DNA of 64,000 nucleotides from Sphingomonas daechungensis (GTDB lineage Bacteria; Pseudomonadota; Alphaproteobacteria; Sphingomonadales; Sphingomonadaceae), in NCBI RefSeq assembly GCF_014489495.1, contig NZ_CP060780.1, positions 248,001 to 312,000 of the forward strand, given 5' to 3'. The notes under the pieces were generated by a model. It had not been told where the DNA came from. It saw only the letters and a program-made list of their open reading frames with translations, and did no database searches. This document shows, one piece after another, positions 51,828 to 63,738 of this stretch. Position numbers and translations under genes: made by a program. How positions within the stretch are numbered: position 1 is the first letter of the stretch; every line of letters begins with the position of its first letter.

Positions 51828-52589
51828 TCAGGCAGCTTTGGAGCGCTTGGAACGCCGTCCGGAGGGTGCTTGCGGGGCAGTCCTGGTATCGAACAGCGCC
51901 AATTCCACCAGCTTCCTCATCGCGCGTCTTGCGGCGTCCGGATCGCGCGACGCGATGGCTTCCAGCACTTCGGCGTGGTCCGGCACCGGGTCTCGGACCA
52001 GCGGGCGGACACGCTGCTTTAGAGCGGTCGTCCACGACACTGCCGTCGAGATGCTGCTGGTGAGGGTCCGAAGGAACGGATTGGCCGATGCAAGCAGAAG
52101 CGTGGTGTGAAACCGCTGATCCGCCGCGCGACCTTCCGCCGTGCCAAGCGTATGCTCAGTCATGTCGCGCAAGGCCTCGCGCATGATGGCGACTTGATCG
52201 CTGGTTCGCCGCTCCGCCGCCAGGGCCGCGGCCTCCGGCTCCACCACCATGCGCAATTCGAACAGAGCCTCGAGCACTTGGTCTTCAGGATCGGACTGGA
52301 AAATCCAGGCGAGGACGTCCGGATCAAGGAGATGCCATTGCTCCCGAGGAGTGACTCGCGTTCCGACCTTTGGCCGGGAAACCACCAATCCCTTTGCGGC
52401 AAGGATACGTACCGCTTCACGGTAGGCTGCGCGAGAGACCTGGTGACGCTCGCTCGCCGCCAGCTCCGTCTCCAAGAGCTCACCGGGGCGGATGACCCCG
52501 GATACGATCTGCACACCGAGGTCGCGAGCAAGCTTCCCGTGAATGCGAAGGCACTCAGAACTTGAGGACGCAGGTCTTGCCACTTCCAC
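51828..52589 (-). CDS. FadR-type GntR regulator of the arabinose operon
   Basis: 253 residues. Winged helix at about 15-75 (GVIRPGELLETELAASERHQ, SRAAYREAVRILAAKGLVV, RPKVGTRV) and an FCD ligand domain (ADQRFHTTLLLASANPFL with metal histidines). First gene of the minus-strand operon and 10 bp before araD1, so probably the sugar-responsive repressor. Intact. Confidence 0.88.
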   Translation of the reverse strand: MEVARPASSSSECLRIHGKLARDLGVQIVSGVIRPGELLETELAASERHQVSRAAYREAVRILAAKGLVVSRPKVGTRVTPREQWHLLDPDVLAWIFQSDPEDQVLEALFELRMVVEPEAAALAAERRTSDQVAIMREALRDMTEHTLGTAEGRAADQRFHTTLLLASANPFLRTLTSSISTAVSWTTALKQRVRPLVRDPVPDHAEVLEAIASRDPDAARRAMRKLVELALFDTRTAPQAPSGRRSKRSKAA

Positions 52590-52742
52590 TCCCGGGCCAA
52601 TGCCACCGATGCCGTACCCGGCAACCGGACTTCTTCACTGCTTTAGTCTGACAATTGAAACGGGCAATAGCGTATCGGCTGTGCGTCTAAGCCCGTCGAT
52701 GCGGGGTGGCCTTATCGGGCATGCTCGGCAATAGCCTGAGCG

Positions 52743-53815
52743 ATGCAATCGACCAGCCGCAACGCCAACCTTGCGCTCCCATTCATTGGATGGCTCGTGC
52801 TGTTCGCCGCCTGGGCAGGGCTAAGTTGGCCGCTGGTCACCGGCCTGACCTTGATCGGCGTCGTCATCGCTGCGGTTCATCACGCCGAGACGGTCGCTCA
52901 TCGGGTTGGCGAACCGTTCGGAACGCTGATCTTGGCAGTGGCGGTTACGATCATCGAAGTGGGGCTGATCGTGTCCCTGATGCTGGCCAATCGAGAGGCA
53001 GCTCTGACCCTGACCCGCGACACCGTGTTTGCGGCAGGCATGATCATCCTCAACCTGCTGCTCGGCCTTTGCCTGATTGCAGCAGCCAAGCATCAGCGAG
53101 AAGCGCGGTTCACGCGCACCGGCGCGACCGCGGCGCTCAGCACCCTCGCGACGCTGATGATCCTCACACTCGTCCTGCCGAATTTCACGACGACCGTGAT
53201 GGGTCCCGTCTACAGCAGGCCGCAACTTGCCTTCGTCGCTGCTTTCTCGCTCCTGCTCTACCTGACGTTCGTGTTCGTGCAGACGGTTGGCAATCGCGAC
53301 TATTTTCTCCCCAAGGGCGGCCTGCAGGCGGAGCCGGAAGCCCACGCCGCTCCCCGAGTCCGGCGCAAACCTGGCTTTCGCTTGGCGCGCTTCTGGTCAG
53401 TCTCGGCGCGGTGGTCCTGATGGCCAAGACATTATCGCCGACACTGGAGGCCGCCGTTACCCAGGCGGACCTTCCGCGGGCCGTCGTCGGGGTCGCAATC
53501 GCTGCGATCGTCCTCCTTCCGGAAGGTGTGGCGGCCGTGCGCGCGGCGCTTTCCAACCGCCTCCAGACGAGCCTGAACCTCGCCCTCGGATCGGCGCTGG
53601 CGACCATTGGGCTGACCATCCCGGCGGTGACGATCACGTCGTTCTTCCTTGGACTGCCACTGGCTCTGGGCCTGGATCCGAAGGGCATTGTCCTGCTCGC
53701 GCTGACGTTGTTCGTGAGCGCGCTCTCGCTGGCCCGCGGCCGGACGACTGTCCTCCACGGAGCAGTGCATGTGGTGATCTTCGGGGCCTACCTGCTCACG
53801 ACGATCGTGCCTTAG
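52743..53815 (+). CDS. chaA: Ca2+/H+ antiporter, ChaA-like, ~357 aa, one frameshift
   Basis: Two halves of hydrophobic helices. Family acidic motif VGEPFGTLILAVAVTIIEVG in the first half; the second half begins after one lost base near 53365 and has VVGVAIAAIVLLPEGVAAVR, the matching Glu motif. Cation exchange at the inner membrane. Divergent from the GntR gene by 150 bp. Confidence 0.9.
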
Positions 53816-54200
53816 GCTCCGCCTGGCAACGGCTGACACTCAGCCGGCCGCTGCTGAGCACCAAAGAGCCGTCGATCGCGCGGATCGCCCGGCTGTCCGG
53901 CCAGTCGCCGCTCCCGGTGCTGAAAATCGCCCTGCCCGGTATGATTTCCACCGTCCCGGCACGGCGAAGGTGGAAGGTGATGACGTCCAGGTCGGCATGA
54001 TCGATCTGTGGCCAGAACGTCCGCCGGCGCTCCCCATAACGGTAGTTCCGCTCCCACGAATCGAGCGAGCCCACGCAGGGGTGATCCGCGAGCCTGGCTT
54101 CCACCCGATCAATCTCCGCTTCGGAGGGCTTTGGATATTCGCCCTCGGCCGCGCAGCCGAGAAGAAAGGCGCAAAGAACTGCGGCACAAGGCCTTTTCAT
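53796..54200 (-). CDS. Putative lipoprotein
   Basis: 134 residues from ATG 54200, signal with lipobox-like CAFLLGCAAEG. Mature part has HPCVGSLDSWERNYRYGERR and a C-terminal GRLSVSRCQ. No family recognised. Overlaps the chaA end by 20 bp, convergent. Confidence 0.65.
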   Translation of the reverse strand: MKRPCAAVLCAFLLGCAAEGEYPKPSEAEIDRVEARLADHPCVGSLDSWERNYRYGERRRTFWPQIDHADLDVITFHLRRAGTVEIIPGRAIFSTGSGDWPDSRAIRAIDGSLVLSSGRLSVSRCQAEPKARSS

Positions 54201-54312
54201 GCCCGAAGTATGACAGGCAAAGCGGACGCGCGTCCAGTTGCAGCGACAATGCTTGTCGGAGGGCACAGAAAGTTGAATCGTGCACGGCTTCAATCAGGGG
54301 AGCTTTCCGAAA

Positions 54313-56419
54313 ATGCGTCGTCTTGCCCACTCGCTTGCGCCATGGGCGCTGCTGCTTTCCGCGACCGCGTTTGCAGCGCCGGCGCTTGCCGCCCCCGCCG
54401 AGGGTCCAAACCCAATCTTCACCGGTGGCGACCTTTTCAACCTAAGCGCGGCAACGGATGCTCAGATCAGCCCCGACGGACGGACGATCGCCTACGTCCG
54501 CAAGACGGCAGATATCATGACCGACAAGGCCCGCTCGTCGATCTGGGTCATCAACGTCGCGACCGGCGAGCAGCGTCCTTTGGTCACGGGCACGGGCGAC
54601 CACTTCAGCCCGCGCTGGTCCCCGGACGGCCGGCGGCTCGCCTACGCCTCGACCGGCGAAGGCGGCGCTCCGCAGCTGTTCGTGCGCTGGATGGATACCG
54701 GTCAGTCGGTCCGCGTCACCGGCCTTCCGGACAGTCCGCAGGGCATTGCCTGGTCGCCCGACGGGACACGCATCGCCTATCTGATGACGGTGCCCGACGA
54801 CGGACCGAGGCTCGGCTCCGCCCCGAAAAGCCCGAGGGTGCGCAGTGGGCGAAGCCGCTCGAGATCATCGACAAGGTGACATACCGCACCGACGACGGCG
54901 GCTACGTCAAGGCCGGGTTCGACCACATCTTCATGGTCGACGCCAACGGCGGCGCGCCGCGGCAGCTCACCTTCGGCGCCTTTCATGACGGCGCTCCGGA
55001 ATGGACGCCCGACGGGCGCGCGATCCTGTTCAGCGCGGTTCGCAAGCCCGACTGGGAGATGACCGTCGTCGATAGCGAGGTTTATCGCCTCGACATCGAC
55101 AGCGGAACGGTAACCGCGCTGACCAGCCGCAACGGGCCCGACGCCTCCCCCGTGGCATCGCCCGACGGACGAAGCATCGCCTACCTGGGCTTCGACGATC
55201 ACAAGAAGGGCTACGAGCAAGCTGACCTCTATGTGATGAGCACCAATGGCGGCGGATCGCGTTTGGTTGCGCCGGGCCTGGACCGCGGGATCAACCAGAT
55301 CCGCTGGTCGGCGGATGGGCGCGCGATCTACGCAGCCTATGAAGAAAGCGGCTCGGTCACCGTCTCGCGCATCGGGCTCGACGGGAGTGTGAGGCCAATC
55401 ACGCGCGATGTCGCGGATGCGGGCTACGACCGGCCATACGCAGGCGGCGGCTTCAGCGTTGCGCGCAACGGAACGGTCGCATTCACCACCAACTCCTATG
55501 ACCGGCCGACCGACGTCGCGGTTTCGAGCGGCGGAGCCATGCGCAAGCTGACCCGGCTCAACGACCTTAGCCTGGGATCGAAGAATCTCGGCACGCTGCG
55601 GACCCTGGATGTGGCCGCTCCAGACGGGGCCGGGTGCCGTCGTGGCTCCTGCTGCCGCCGACGTACCAGGAGGGACAGCGCGTCCCGATGATCCTGGAAA
55701 TCCATGGCGGCCCCTACGCCGCCTACGGCCCGCACTTCTCGACCGACTACCAGCTGTATTCCGCAGCCGGTTACGCCGTGCTCTATACCAACCCGCGCGG
55801 CTCAACCGGCTATGGCCAGGCGTTCGCGGATGGGATCGAGAAGACCTATCCGGACAGCGACTACGCCGACCTGATGGCGGCCGTCGACGCGGCGATTGCG
55901 AGCGGCGCGGTCGATCCGAACAACCTGTTCGTCACCGGCGGATCGGGCGGCGGCATCCTGACTGCGTGGATCGTCGGCAAGACCAACCGCTTCAAGGCGG
56001 CGGCCGCCCAGAAGCCGGTCACCAATTGGACCAGCATGGCGCTGACATCCGATGGCACGCCCTTCTTCGGACCCTATTGGATGGGCGCCCAGCCATGGGA
56101 GAATTACCAGTCGTACTGGGCGCGGTCGCCGCTGAGCTTGATGGCCAATGTGAAGACCCCGACGCTAGTGGTCGTTGGAGCCTCGGACTATCGCACGCCT
56201 GTCAGCGAAGCCGAGCAGCTTTATTCGGCGCTGAAGCTTCAGCGGGTTCCAACGGCTTTGGTCAAGGTGCCCGACGCCAGCCACGGTGGGATCGCCGCAC
56301 GGCCGAGCCAGTCAGCCGCCAAGGCGAGCGCTATCATCGCCTGGTTCGACCGCTATCGGCAGAAGCCAGGCACGGCGGCCAATTCGACGAACGGCTCTTC
56401 CCCGCCCGCAGGGCAGTAA
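54313..56419 (+). CDS. S9 family (prolyl oligopeptidase-like) exported peptidase, ~702 aa, two frameshifts
   Basis: Signal peptide to APALAAPA. WD40-like beta-propeller repeats (QISPDGRTIAYVRK, FSPRWSPDGRRLAY, PEWTPDGRAILFS), then alpha/beta-hydrolase with ILEIHGGPYAAYG, nucleophile Ser in VTGGSGGGILTAW, Asp in GASDYRTPV and His in DASHGGI. Frame changes near 54815 and 55625 fit single lost bases. Cleaves small peptides in the periplasm. Confidence 0.92.
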
Positions 56420-56496
56420 GTATCGCCCTTGCAACCTTTTCGGCGGCTGGTCGTCATTCGGCCAGCCGCCGCAGCTTGTGACTCTGGGAGAGTAAA

Positions 56497-58188
<1,692 letters not shown>

Positions 58189-58192
<4 letters not shown>

Positions 58193-58700
58193 GCGAAACG
58201 CTCGAGCCTGCCCTCCCGGACGACCTGGACGAGCAGGCCGAGCGCCTGATGCGGCGGCTATGTGAAAAGGATCTGAAGGTCGCCACGGCGGAAAGTTGCA
58301 CTGGCGGAATGCTGGCAGCGCTGCTGACCGACATCGAAGGTGCCGGCCACGGCTTTGAACGCGGCTTCGTCACCTACACGAAGGAAGCGAAGTCGGAGCT
58401 CCTCGGTACCCCGATGATTTGCTTGACCGCAACAATGCGGTTTCCGCAATCGTTGCCAAGGCGATGGCAGCCGGAGCCCTGGAGCGATCGAGTGCGGACA
58501 TTGCCATCAGCGTCACGGGCTTCGCCGGGCCTGGCGCCGAAGGAGACGAAGAAGGCCTGGTGCACATGGCCCTTGCCCGACATGGTTGTGACATCCGGCA
58601 CCGCGAGGAGCATTTCGGCGCCGTCGGGCGCGGCGTCATCAGGGTGAAATCCCTGCAAGCCATGCTGGAGATGCTTGAGCAATCGCTCGAGGCGGAGTAG
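58189..58700 (+). CDS. pncC: CinA C-terminal domain protein (nicotinamide-nucleotide amidohydrolase), ~170 aa, one frameshift
   Basis: Stand-alone C-domain: VATAESCTGGMLAALLTDIE with the nucleophile Ser, GFVTYTKEAKSELLG; after one missing base near 58410, AVSAIVAKAMAAGALE and DIAISVTGFAGPGAEG. Deamidates NMN to NaMN for NAD recycling. TTG start overlapping the M28 stop. Confidence 0.92.
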
Positions 58701-58732
58701 TTCCTGCTTTGTTCTAATCAGGGAGAGCGAAA

Positions 58733-59371
58733 ATGGCGGACCTCATTTTCTACACCAACCCGCAATCGCGTGGGCAGACAGTACGGTGGATGCTGGAGGA
58801 GATCGGCGCTCCCTACGACACGGAAATCCTCGATTACGCCACGACCATGAAGACCGAGCCGTACCTGTCGGTCAATCCGATGGGGAAAGTCCCGGCAATC
58901 AAGCACAAAGGCAAGGTCGTGACCGAAGTAGCGGCAATCTGCTGCTACCTGGCCGATGCGTTTCCCGAGGCGAACCTCGCACCGCCGACCGACGACAGGG
59001 CGGACTATTATCGCTGGATCTTCTTTGCATCCGGACCGATCGAAGCCGCGTTCAGCAATCGCGCCGCAGGTTGGGAGCCGACGCCAGAGCGCCAACGCAT
59101 GATCGGTTACGGCAATTTCGATCTAGCGATCGGCACGCTGGAAAAAGCCCTGACCGGGCGAAACTACATTGCCGCAGATCATTTCACTGCGGCCGACCTG
59201 TTCGTCGGCTCGATGGTCAACTTCATGCTCGCCTTCAACCTGCTCGATCCGAATCCAGTGTTCGTCGATTATGCTCGGCGGATGACTGACCGCGACCCCT
59301 ACCGCCGGGCGCAGGAGATCGACTCCAGGCTCGTCGCCGAGGCCCAGGCTCAACAGCCGCAGCCGGCCTGA
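58733..59371 (+). CDS. Glutathione S-transferase
   Basis: 212 residues, intact. N-domain LIFYTNPQSRGQTVRWMLEE with the catalytic Ser/Gln region, NPMGKVPAIKHKG; C-domain with GRNYIAADHFTAADLFVGS (N-capping box). Preceded by GGAGAGCG. Ends 2 bp before the next gene, so same operon. Substrate unknown. Confidence 0.9.
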   Translation: MADLIFYTNPQSRGQTVRWMLEEIGAPYDTEILDYATTMKTEPYLSVNPMGKVPAIKHKGKVVTEVAAICCYLADAFPEANLAPPTDDRADYYRWIFFASGPIEAAFSNRAAGWEPTPERQRMIGYGNFDLAIGTLEKALTGRNYIAADHFTAADLFVGSMVNFMLAFNLLDPNPVFVDYARRMTDRDPYRRAQEIDSRLVAEAQAQQPQPA

Positions 59372-59373
59372 CG

Positions 59374-60234
59374 ATGGACACCCAGCTCAGGAAGCAGGCG
59401 ATCGCGCTTTACGATCGCTTCACGCACGAGGGCCTAGACCGGCGCGTTTTCATGGCCCGTATGGTGGCCCTCGCCGGTAGCGTTGCGGCAGCGGAGGCCA
59501 TGATCGGCGCGATTGCCGCTACCCCAGCCGCTGCGGCGATCGTCCCGGCCGACGACAAGCGGCTCGTCGCGCGGACGCAGGACCTGGTCGGCGGATACAA
59601 GGCCTATGTCGCAGAGCCGCGATCGCGATCGCTGAAGCCAACGGTCCTAGTCATTCACGAAAACCGGGGGCTTAACGACCATATTCGCGATATCGCCCGG
59701 CGCCTCGCAGTGGCGGGCTTCCGTGCAGTCGCCCCGGATTTCCTTTCGCTGTCAGGCGGGACACCCGCCAACGAAGACGCGGCTAGAGAGGCGATCGGCA
59801 AGCTCGATCTCGCCAAATCGGTCAACGACGCCGTTGCGATGCTGGACGAGCTCGCCAGGTCGAGCCGCGGAGGGAAGGTCGGATCCGTCGGCTTCTGCTG
59901 GGGCGGCGGCTTCGTCAATCGGCTGGCGGTTGCCGCGGGCGACAAGCTGGCCGCCGGCGTATCCTTCTACGGCTCCGCGCCGGACGCGTCGGAGGCATCA
60001 AAGGTGCAAGCCCCGCTGCTGATCCATGACGCCGGCCTCGACGACCGGGTCAACCGCACCTCATTTCCGTGGGTCGACGCGCTTCGCGCGGTCGGCAAGC
60101 CGGTGAAGTTCTACCTCTACGAAGGCGTCAACCACGCCTTCAACAACGACACGTCGGCAGAGCGCTACGACAAGGCGGCTGCGGATTTGGCATGGAAGCG
60201 TACGATCGCCTTTTTCAAGCAGCATCTCGGCTGA
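59374..60234 (+). CDS. Dienelactone hydrolase family protein with Tat-like leader
   Basis: 286 residues, intact. Leader LDRRVFMARMVALAGSVAAA resembles a twin-arginine signal. VLVIHENRGLNDHIRDIAR and VAPDFLSLSGG; nucleophile Cys in GSVGFCWGGGF, Asp in HDAGLDDRVN, His in GVNHAFNND, all family catalytic marks. True substrate in such exported members unknown. Confidence 0.9.
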   Translation: MDTQLRKQAIALYDRFTHEGLDRRVFMARMVALAGSVAAAEAMIGAIAATPAAAAIVPADDKRLVARTQDLVGGYKAYVAEPRSRSLKPTVLVIHENRGLNDHIRDIARRLAVAGFRAVAPDFLSLSGGTPANEDAAREAIGKLDLAKSVNDAVAMLDELARSSRGGKVGSVGFCWGGGFVNRLAVAAGDKLAAGVSFYGSAPDASEASKVQAPLLIHDAGLDDRVNRTSFPWVDALRAVGKPVKFYLYEGVNHAFNNDTSAERYDKAAADLAWKRTIAFFKQHLG

Positions 60235-60251
60235 CTTGGTAAGCGGGGCTC

Positions 60252-60763
60252 ATGGAGTTCCGCACCAAACGACTGACACTCAGGCCGGCGCGCGAAAGCG
60301 ACCTCGTGGCCATGCACGGGATTCTCAGCGACCCCCGCGCAATGACCTATTGGTCGTCGCTCCCGCACGATCGTATTGAGCAGACGTGGGATTGGCTTGC
60401 TTCGATGCTCGCCATCCCGCCTTCCGAGGGCGAAGATTTCGTCGTCGAACTCGGCGGCAAGCTGATCGGCAAGGCCGGGCTGTGGCGCTTCCCGGAGATC
60501 GGCTTCATTTTCCATCCGGATTATTGGGGACGCGGTTATGCGCGGGAGGCGCTCGAGTTCGTCCTCGATCGCGCCTTTGGAGTACACCAGCTTCCAGCGG
60601 TCACCGCGGACGTCGACCCCGTAACGAGGGCTCGATCAGGCTATTGGCGGGGCTCGGCTTCCAGGAGACCGGACGGGAGGAGCGAACCTTCCAGATCGGC
60701 GATCAATGGTGCGACAGCGTCTATTTCGAACTCGATGCGGAGAACTGGGCAAAGCGCAAATAG
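60252..60763 (+). CDS. RimJ/RimL-type N-acetyltransferase, ~170 aa, one frameshift
   Basis: MEFRTKRLTLRPARESDL is the typical start; IGFIFHPDYWGRGYAREALE the acetyl-CoA site; after one lost base near 60625, RNEGSIRLLAGLGFQETG. Could acetylate a ribosomal protein or antibiotic; no evidence to choose. Confidence 0.88.
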
Positions 60764-60765
60764 AA

Positions 60766-60791
60766 AGGGCCGACGGTTTCCCGCCGGCCCT
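60766..60791 (-). terminator. Terminator of the BI-1 gene
   Basis: Minus strand AGGGCCGGCGGGAAACCGTCGGCCCT-like stem with one mismatch, then TTCTATTT. Lies between two convergent genes; the plus side lacks a T run. Confidence 0.6.
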
Positions 60792-60814
60792 CCCATTTCG
60801 CTCCGGGCGACGCC

Positions 60815-61560
60815 TTAGCGGCGGTTGCCCATGAACTGCAGCAGGAACATGAACATGTTCACGAAGTCGAGGTAGAGGTTCAGCGCCCCATGATCACGAC
60901 CTTGCCCATCATGTCGGTGCCAGCGACGTAGGCATACATGCTCTTGATCTTCTGCGTGTCGTAAGCGGTCAGGGCCGCAAACAGCAGGACGCCGATTGCG
61001 CTGATCGCCATCTGCATCGCAGGCGACTGCAGCCAAAGGTTCAGCAACATCGCGACCAGCAGGCCGACGACGCCCATGATCAGGAACGTTCCTAGCCCAC
61101 TGAGGTCGCGCTTGGTCGTGTAGCCGTAGAGGCTAAGGCCAAGGAACGCCGCAGCAACCGCGAAGAACGTCTGAGCGATCGAGGTGCCGGTGTACGTGAT
61201 GAAGATCGTCGACATCGACAGGCCCATCACCGTCGCAAATGCCCAGAACAGCATCTGCAACGCCCCGGTCGAGAGACGGTTGAGGCCGAAGCTCATGACC
61301 ATGACGAAACCGAGCGGCGCCAGAGTCACGATCCAGCCGAGGCCGCTGAGGCCGCGTCCGCTCGCACTGATCAGTGCGTCTTGAGCATAGGGTGCAAACA
61401 GCAGGGCGACGATGCCGGTCAGCAGCACGCCCGATGCCATGTAATTGTAAACAGACAGCATGTAGGACCGGAGGCCCGCATCGCGGGCGGCGCGCGGAAC
61501 ACCAACCGTTGCGGTGGTATTCACGCCGGTCGTCGTGCGCGGGTCAAACTGGTTCTGCAT
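60815..61560 (-). CDS. Bax inhibitor-1/YccA family membrane protein, ~248 aa, one frameshift
   Basis: Seven hydrophobic segments from ATG 61560; family marks YNYMASGVLLTGIVALLF, SLYGYTTKRDLSGLG and, after a missing base near 60885, NLYLDFVNMFMFLLQFMG. Orthologue of YccA, an inhibitor and substrate of FtsH; in other members a pH-gated calcium leak. Confidence 0.93.
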
Positions 61561-61683
61561 TCTTTCTCCTATCGGATGGGCTAAGGGCCCATGCTCCCGA
61601 AGCGCAATATCGGTAATTGCCGAGAGTGATTCAAGCGAAACCGGACGAGGTGAAATCTCGTTCATTCGTGCGAAAGGAGAGCG

Positions 61684-62217
61684 ATGCACCGGTTGTTCGT
61701 CGCCATCCGCCCGCCGGAGGGTGTTCGCGACCTGCTGATAGACGCCATGGACGACAGTCCTGCGCTGCGCTGGGTCGGCGATGAGCAGCTCCACTTGACG
61801 CTACGGTTTGTTGGAGAAGTCGAGCGTCCGGTCGCCTCGGACATCGCTTCTGCGCTGGGCCAGATCCATTCGGCGGTGTTCGAGTTGCGAGTGGCCGGCG
61901 TTGGGAAGTTCGAACGCCGCAGCGGCGGTGCCTTGTGGGCGGGCGTCGAACCGAAAGCTCCGGTCGCTGCGCTTGCGGCCAAGGTCGAACGCGCCATCCA
62001 GCAGGCGGGACTCGAGCCCGAGCATCGCGCTTTTTCGCCTCATATCACGCTCGCCCGCTGGAATCGGCGGGGCTCCGGGGCGATCGAGGCGTTCATGCGG
62101 CGCAACTCGGAGTTAAGGTCCGAGACCTTCTGGGTTAACCGCTTCATCCTGTTCGAAAGCAAGCTGTCACGCCACGGGCCGCACTATGAAGAGGTCGCGA
62201 CCTTCGATCTTCGCTGA
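61684..62217 (+). CDS. thpR: RNA 2',3'-cyclic phosphodiesterase
   Basis: 177 residues, intact. Two HxTx motifs of the 2H family: QLHLTLRFVG and SPHITLAR. Ligase-like hydrolysis of 2',3'-cyclic ends. Overlaps the minus-strand small membrane gene at its end. Confidence 0.93.
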   Translation: MHRLFVAIRPPEGVRDLLIDAMDDSPALRWVGDEQLHLTLRFVGEVERPVASDIASALGQIHSAVFELRVAGVGKFERRSGGALWAGVEPKAPVAALAAKVERAIQQAGLEPEHRAFSPHITLARWNRRGSGAIEAFMRRNSELRSETFWVNRFILFESKLSRHGPHYEEVATFDLR

Positions 62218-62494
62218 ACGAACGCCGCGATCCCGATCGTCACGAGCGAAGGCAGAATCCAGTCGAGCCAGGGATAGACCTTGTTCCACACCCGCGGATC
62301 GAAGCGCCCCACCATGGCATGTTCGCGCGGAGGCCGGACCCGAAATACTCGATCCAGCGATATTCCGCCTGGGCAATCTCCCGGGAGATGAACCATGCGC
62401 AAGCGGCTGCCGCACCCGCCCACCAACTCCCGGAAATAAATCTAACCAATAGCTGAATGAGAATTGCTAGAAGGATATGCTCAGCCATGATCAA
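62184..62494 (-). CDS. Small membrane protein, ~103 aa, one frameshift
   Basis: Hydrophobic N-terminus (ILLAILIQLLVRF), WWAGAAAACAWFISREIAQA, then (after a lost base near 62335) REHAMVGRFDPRVWNKVYPW and a last hydrophobic segment ILPSLVTIGIAAFV. No family recognised. Convergent with thpR with a 34-bp overlap. Confidence 0.55.
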
Positions 62495-62576
62495 GTACTC
62501 GAGTTAATAGAGATGCGTATCTGCTCCGGGTCTGGCGCGCGGCCGAAGATTACAAGGCAAGGACGCGATTCTTCGC

Positions 62577-63689
62577 ATGCCGCCTAAACAAACGATTCTG
62601 AAGTCCTGGTGGCGCGCGCCGTTCTGGCTGGCCGCTCTGCTGACCGGCGCGAAGAGCTTCGTCGATAACCCGATCCTCGGTTCCAGGCGGCTGAACGCAG
62701 CAGGCCTTCATGTTTGGCGCCTCAAAGGTGCACATGCCTTGGCGCGTTCGAGGCGAAGTCGGCTTGCTGGTGACATCCCGCTCGAGCTTCGTGAACAGTT
62801 CGACCGCGACGGCTATGTGCTAATTCACGACTTCTTGCCCCAGGATCTCTTCCAGTCCTTCCAGCGCGAACTTCTCGATCCGGCCCTGGAGTGCCGAAGC
62901 CAGCAACAGGGCGACACCCTAACGCATCGAATTCCCATCGGCCCCGGCTTCCGCCGCCGTCTACCGGAGCTCGCCAAGCTGCTGGACAGCCGCCGGTGGA
63001 AGGGCCTGCTGGCCTATGTCGCGAGTACGCGAAGCGCGCCGCTGTACTACGTCCAGGCCATTGCCGGAGGGGTTGCCGAGGGCCCGCCCGATCCGCAGCT
63101 CGAGCTTCACGCCGACACGTTCCAGCCTTCGATGAAGGCCTGGCTCTTCCTGTCCGACGTCCCAGACGATGGCCGGCCGCTGACCTACGTCGCGGGATCG
63201 CATCGCCTGTCGGACGCCCGGATCGCGTGGGAGAAACGCAAGAGCGTCGACGTGCTGGAAACCGGTGACCGGCTGTCACAGCGCGGCTCATTTCGCATTG
63301 CGTTAGAAGAGCTGGCGGAGCTCGGCCTTCCGCAACCGACACACTTCAGCGTTCCAGCGAACACCCTGGTAGTGGTCGACACCTGCGGTTTCCATGCACG
63401 CGCCCAATCGACGCGGCCGACCATGCGTGTGGAGCTCTGGGCATTTTCGCGCCGCTCACCGTTCATGCCTTGGACCGGGTTCGATCCTCTGTCCTGGCAC
63501 CCGATCGCAATCCGCCGCGGCGAATGGCTGCAATCCATTGTCGACTGGCTCGACCATCGAGGATTGAAAAAGCAGCACTGGCGCCCTGCCGGACGCTGGC
63601 CAAGCAACGTCTTCACACTGCCTGGCCGTAAATCGGCAGAGGCCGAAACTCCCGCCGAGGATTTCCCGCGCAAAGAAATGCGCGGCTGA
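62577..63689 (+). CDS. Phytanoyl-CoA dioxygenase (PhyH)-like protein
   Basis: 370 residues, intact. 2-oxoglutarate/Fe(II) fold: FDRDGYVLIHDFLPQDL, iron ligands His and Asp in LELHADTFQPS and a distal His in DTCGFHARAQS with RPTMRVELW supplying the 2OG Arg. SDVPDDGRPLTYVAGSHRL is usual. N-terminal ~60 residues resemble a membrane-associating segment. Substrate unknown. Confidence 0.85.
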   Translation: MPPKQTILKSWWRAPFWLAALLTGAKSFVDNPILGSRRLNAAGLHVWRLKGAHALARSRRSRLAGDIPLELREQFDRDGYVLIHDFLPQDLFQSFQRELLDPALECRSQQQGDTLTHRIPIGPGFRRRLPELAKLLDSRRWKGLLAYVASTRSAPLYYVQAIAGGVAEGPPDPQLELHADTFQPSMKAWLFLSDVPDDGRPLTYVAGSHRLSDARIAWEKRKSVDVLETGDRLSQRGSFRIALEELAELGLPQPTHFSVPANTLVVVDTCGFHARAQSTRPTMRVELWAFSRRSPFMPWTGFDPLSWHPIAIRRGEWLQSIVDWLDHRGLKKQHWRPAGRWPSNVFTLPGRKSAEAETPAEDFPRKEMRG

Positions 63690-63705
63690 CGATGCCCAGC
63701 CGCGC
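63680..63705. terminator. Inverted repeat between PhyH-like and M13 genes
   Basis: GCGCGGCTG-ACGATGCC-CAGCCGCGC; strong stem covering the PhyH stop. On the minus side ATTTCTTT follows, so it may end the M13 transcript; no T run on the plus side. Confidence 0.4.
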
Positions 63706-63738
63706 ACTCCCCTCAGCAGTCGAGGAACGACTTGCCGA

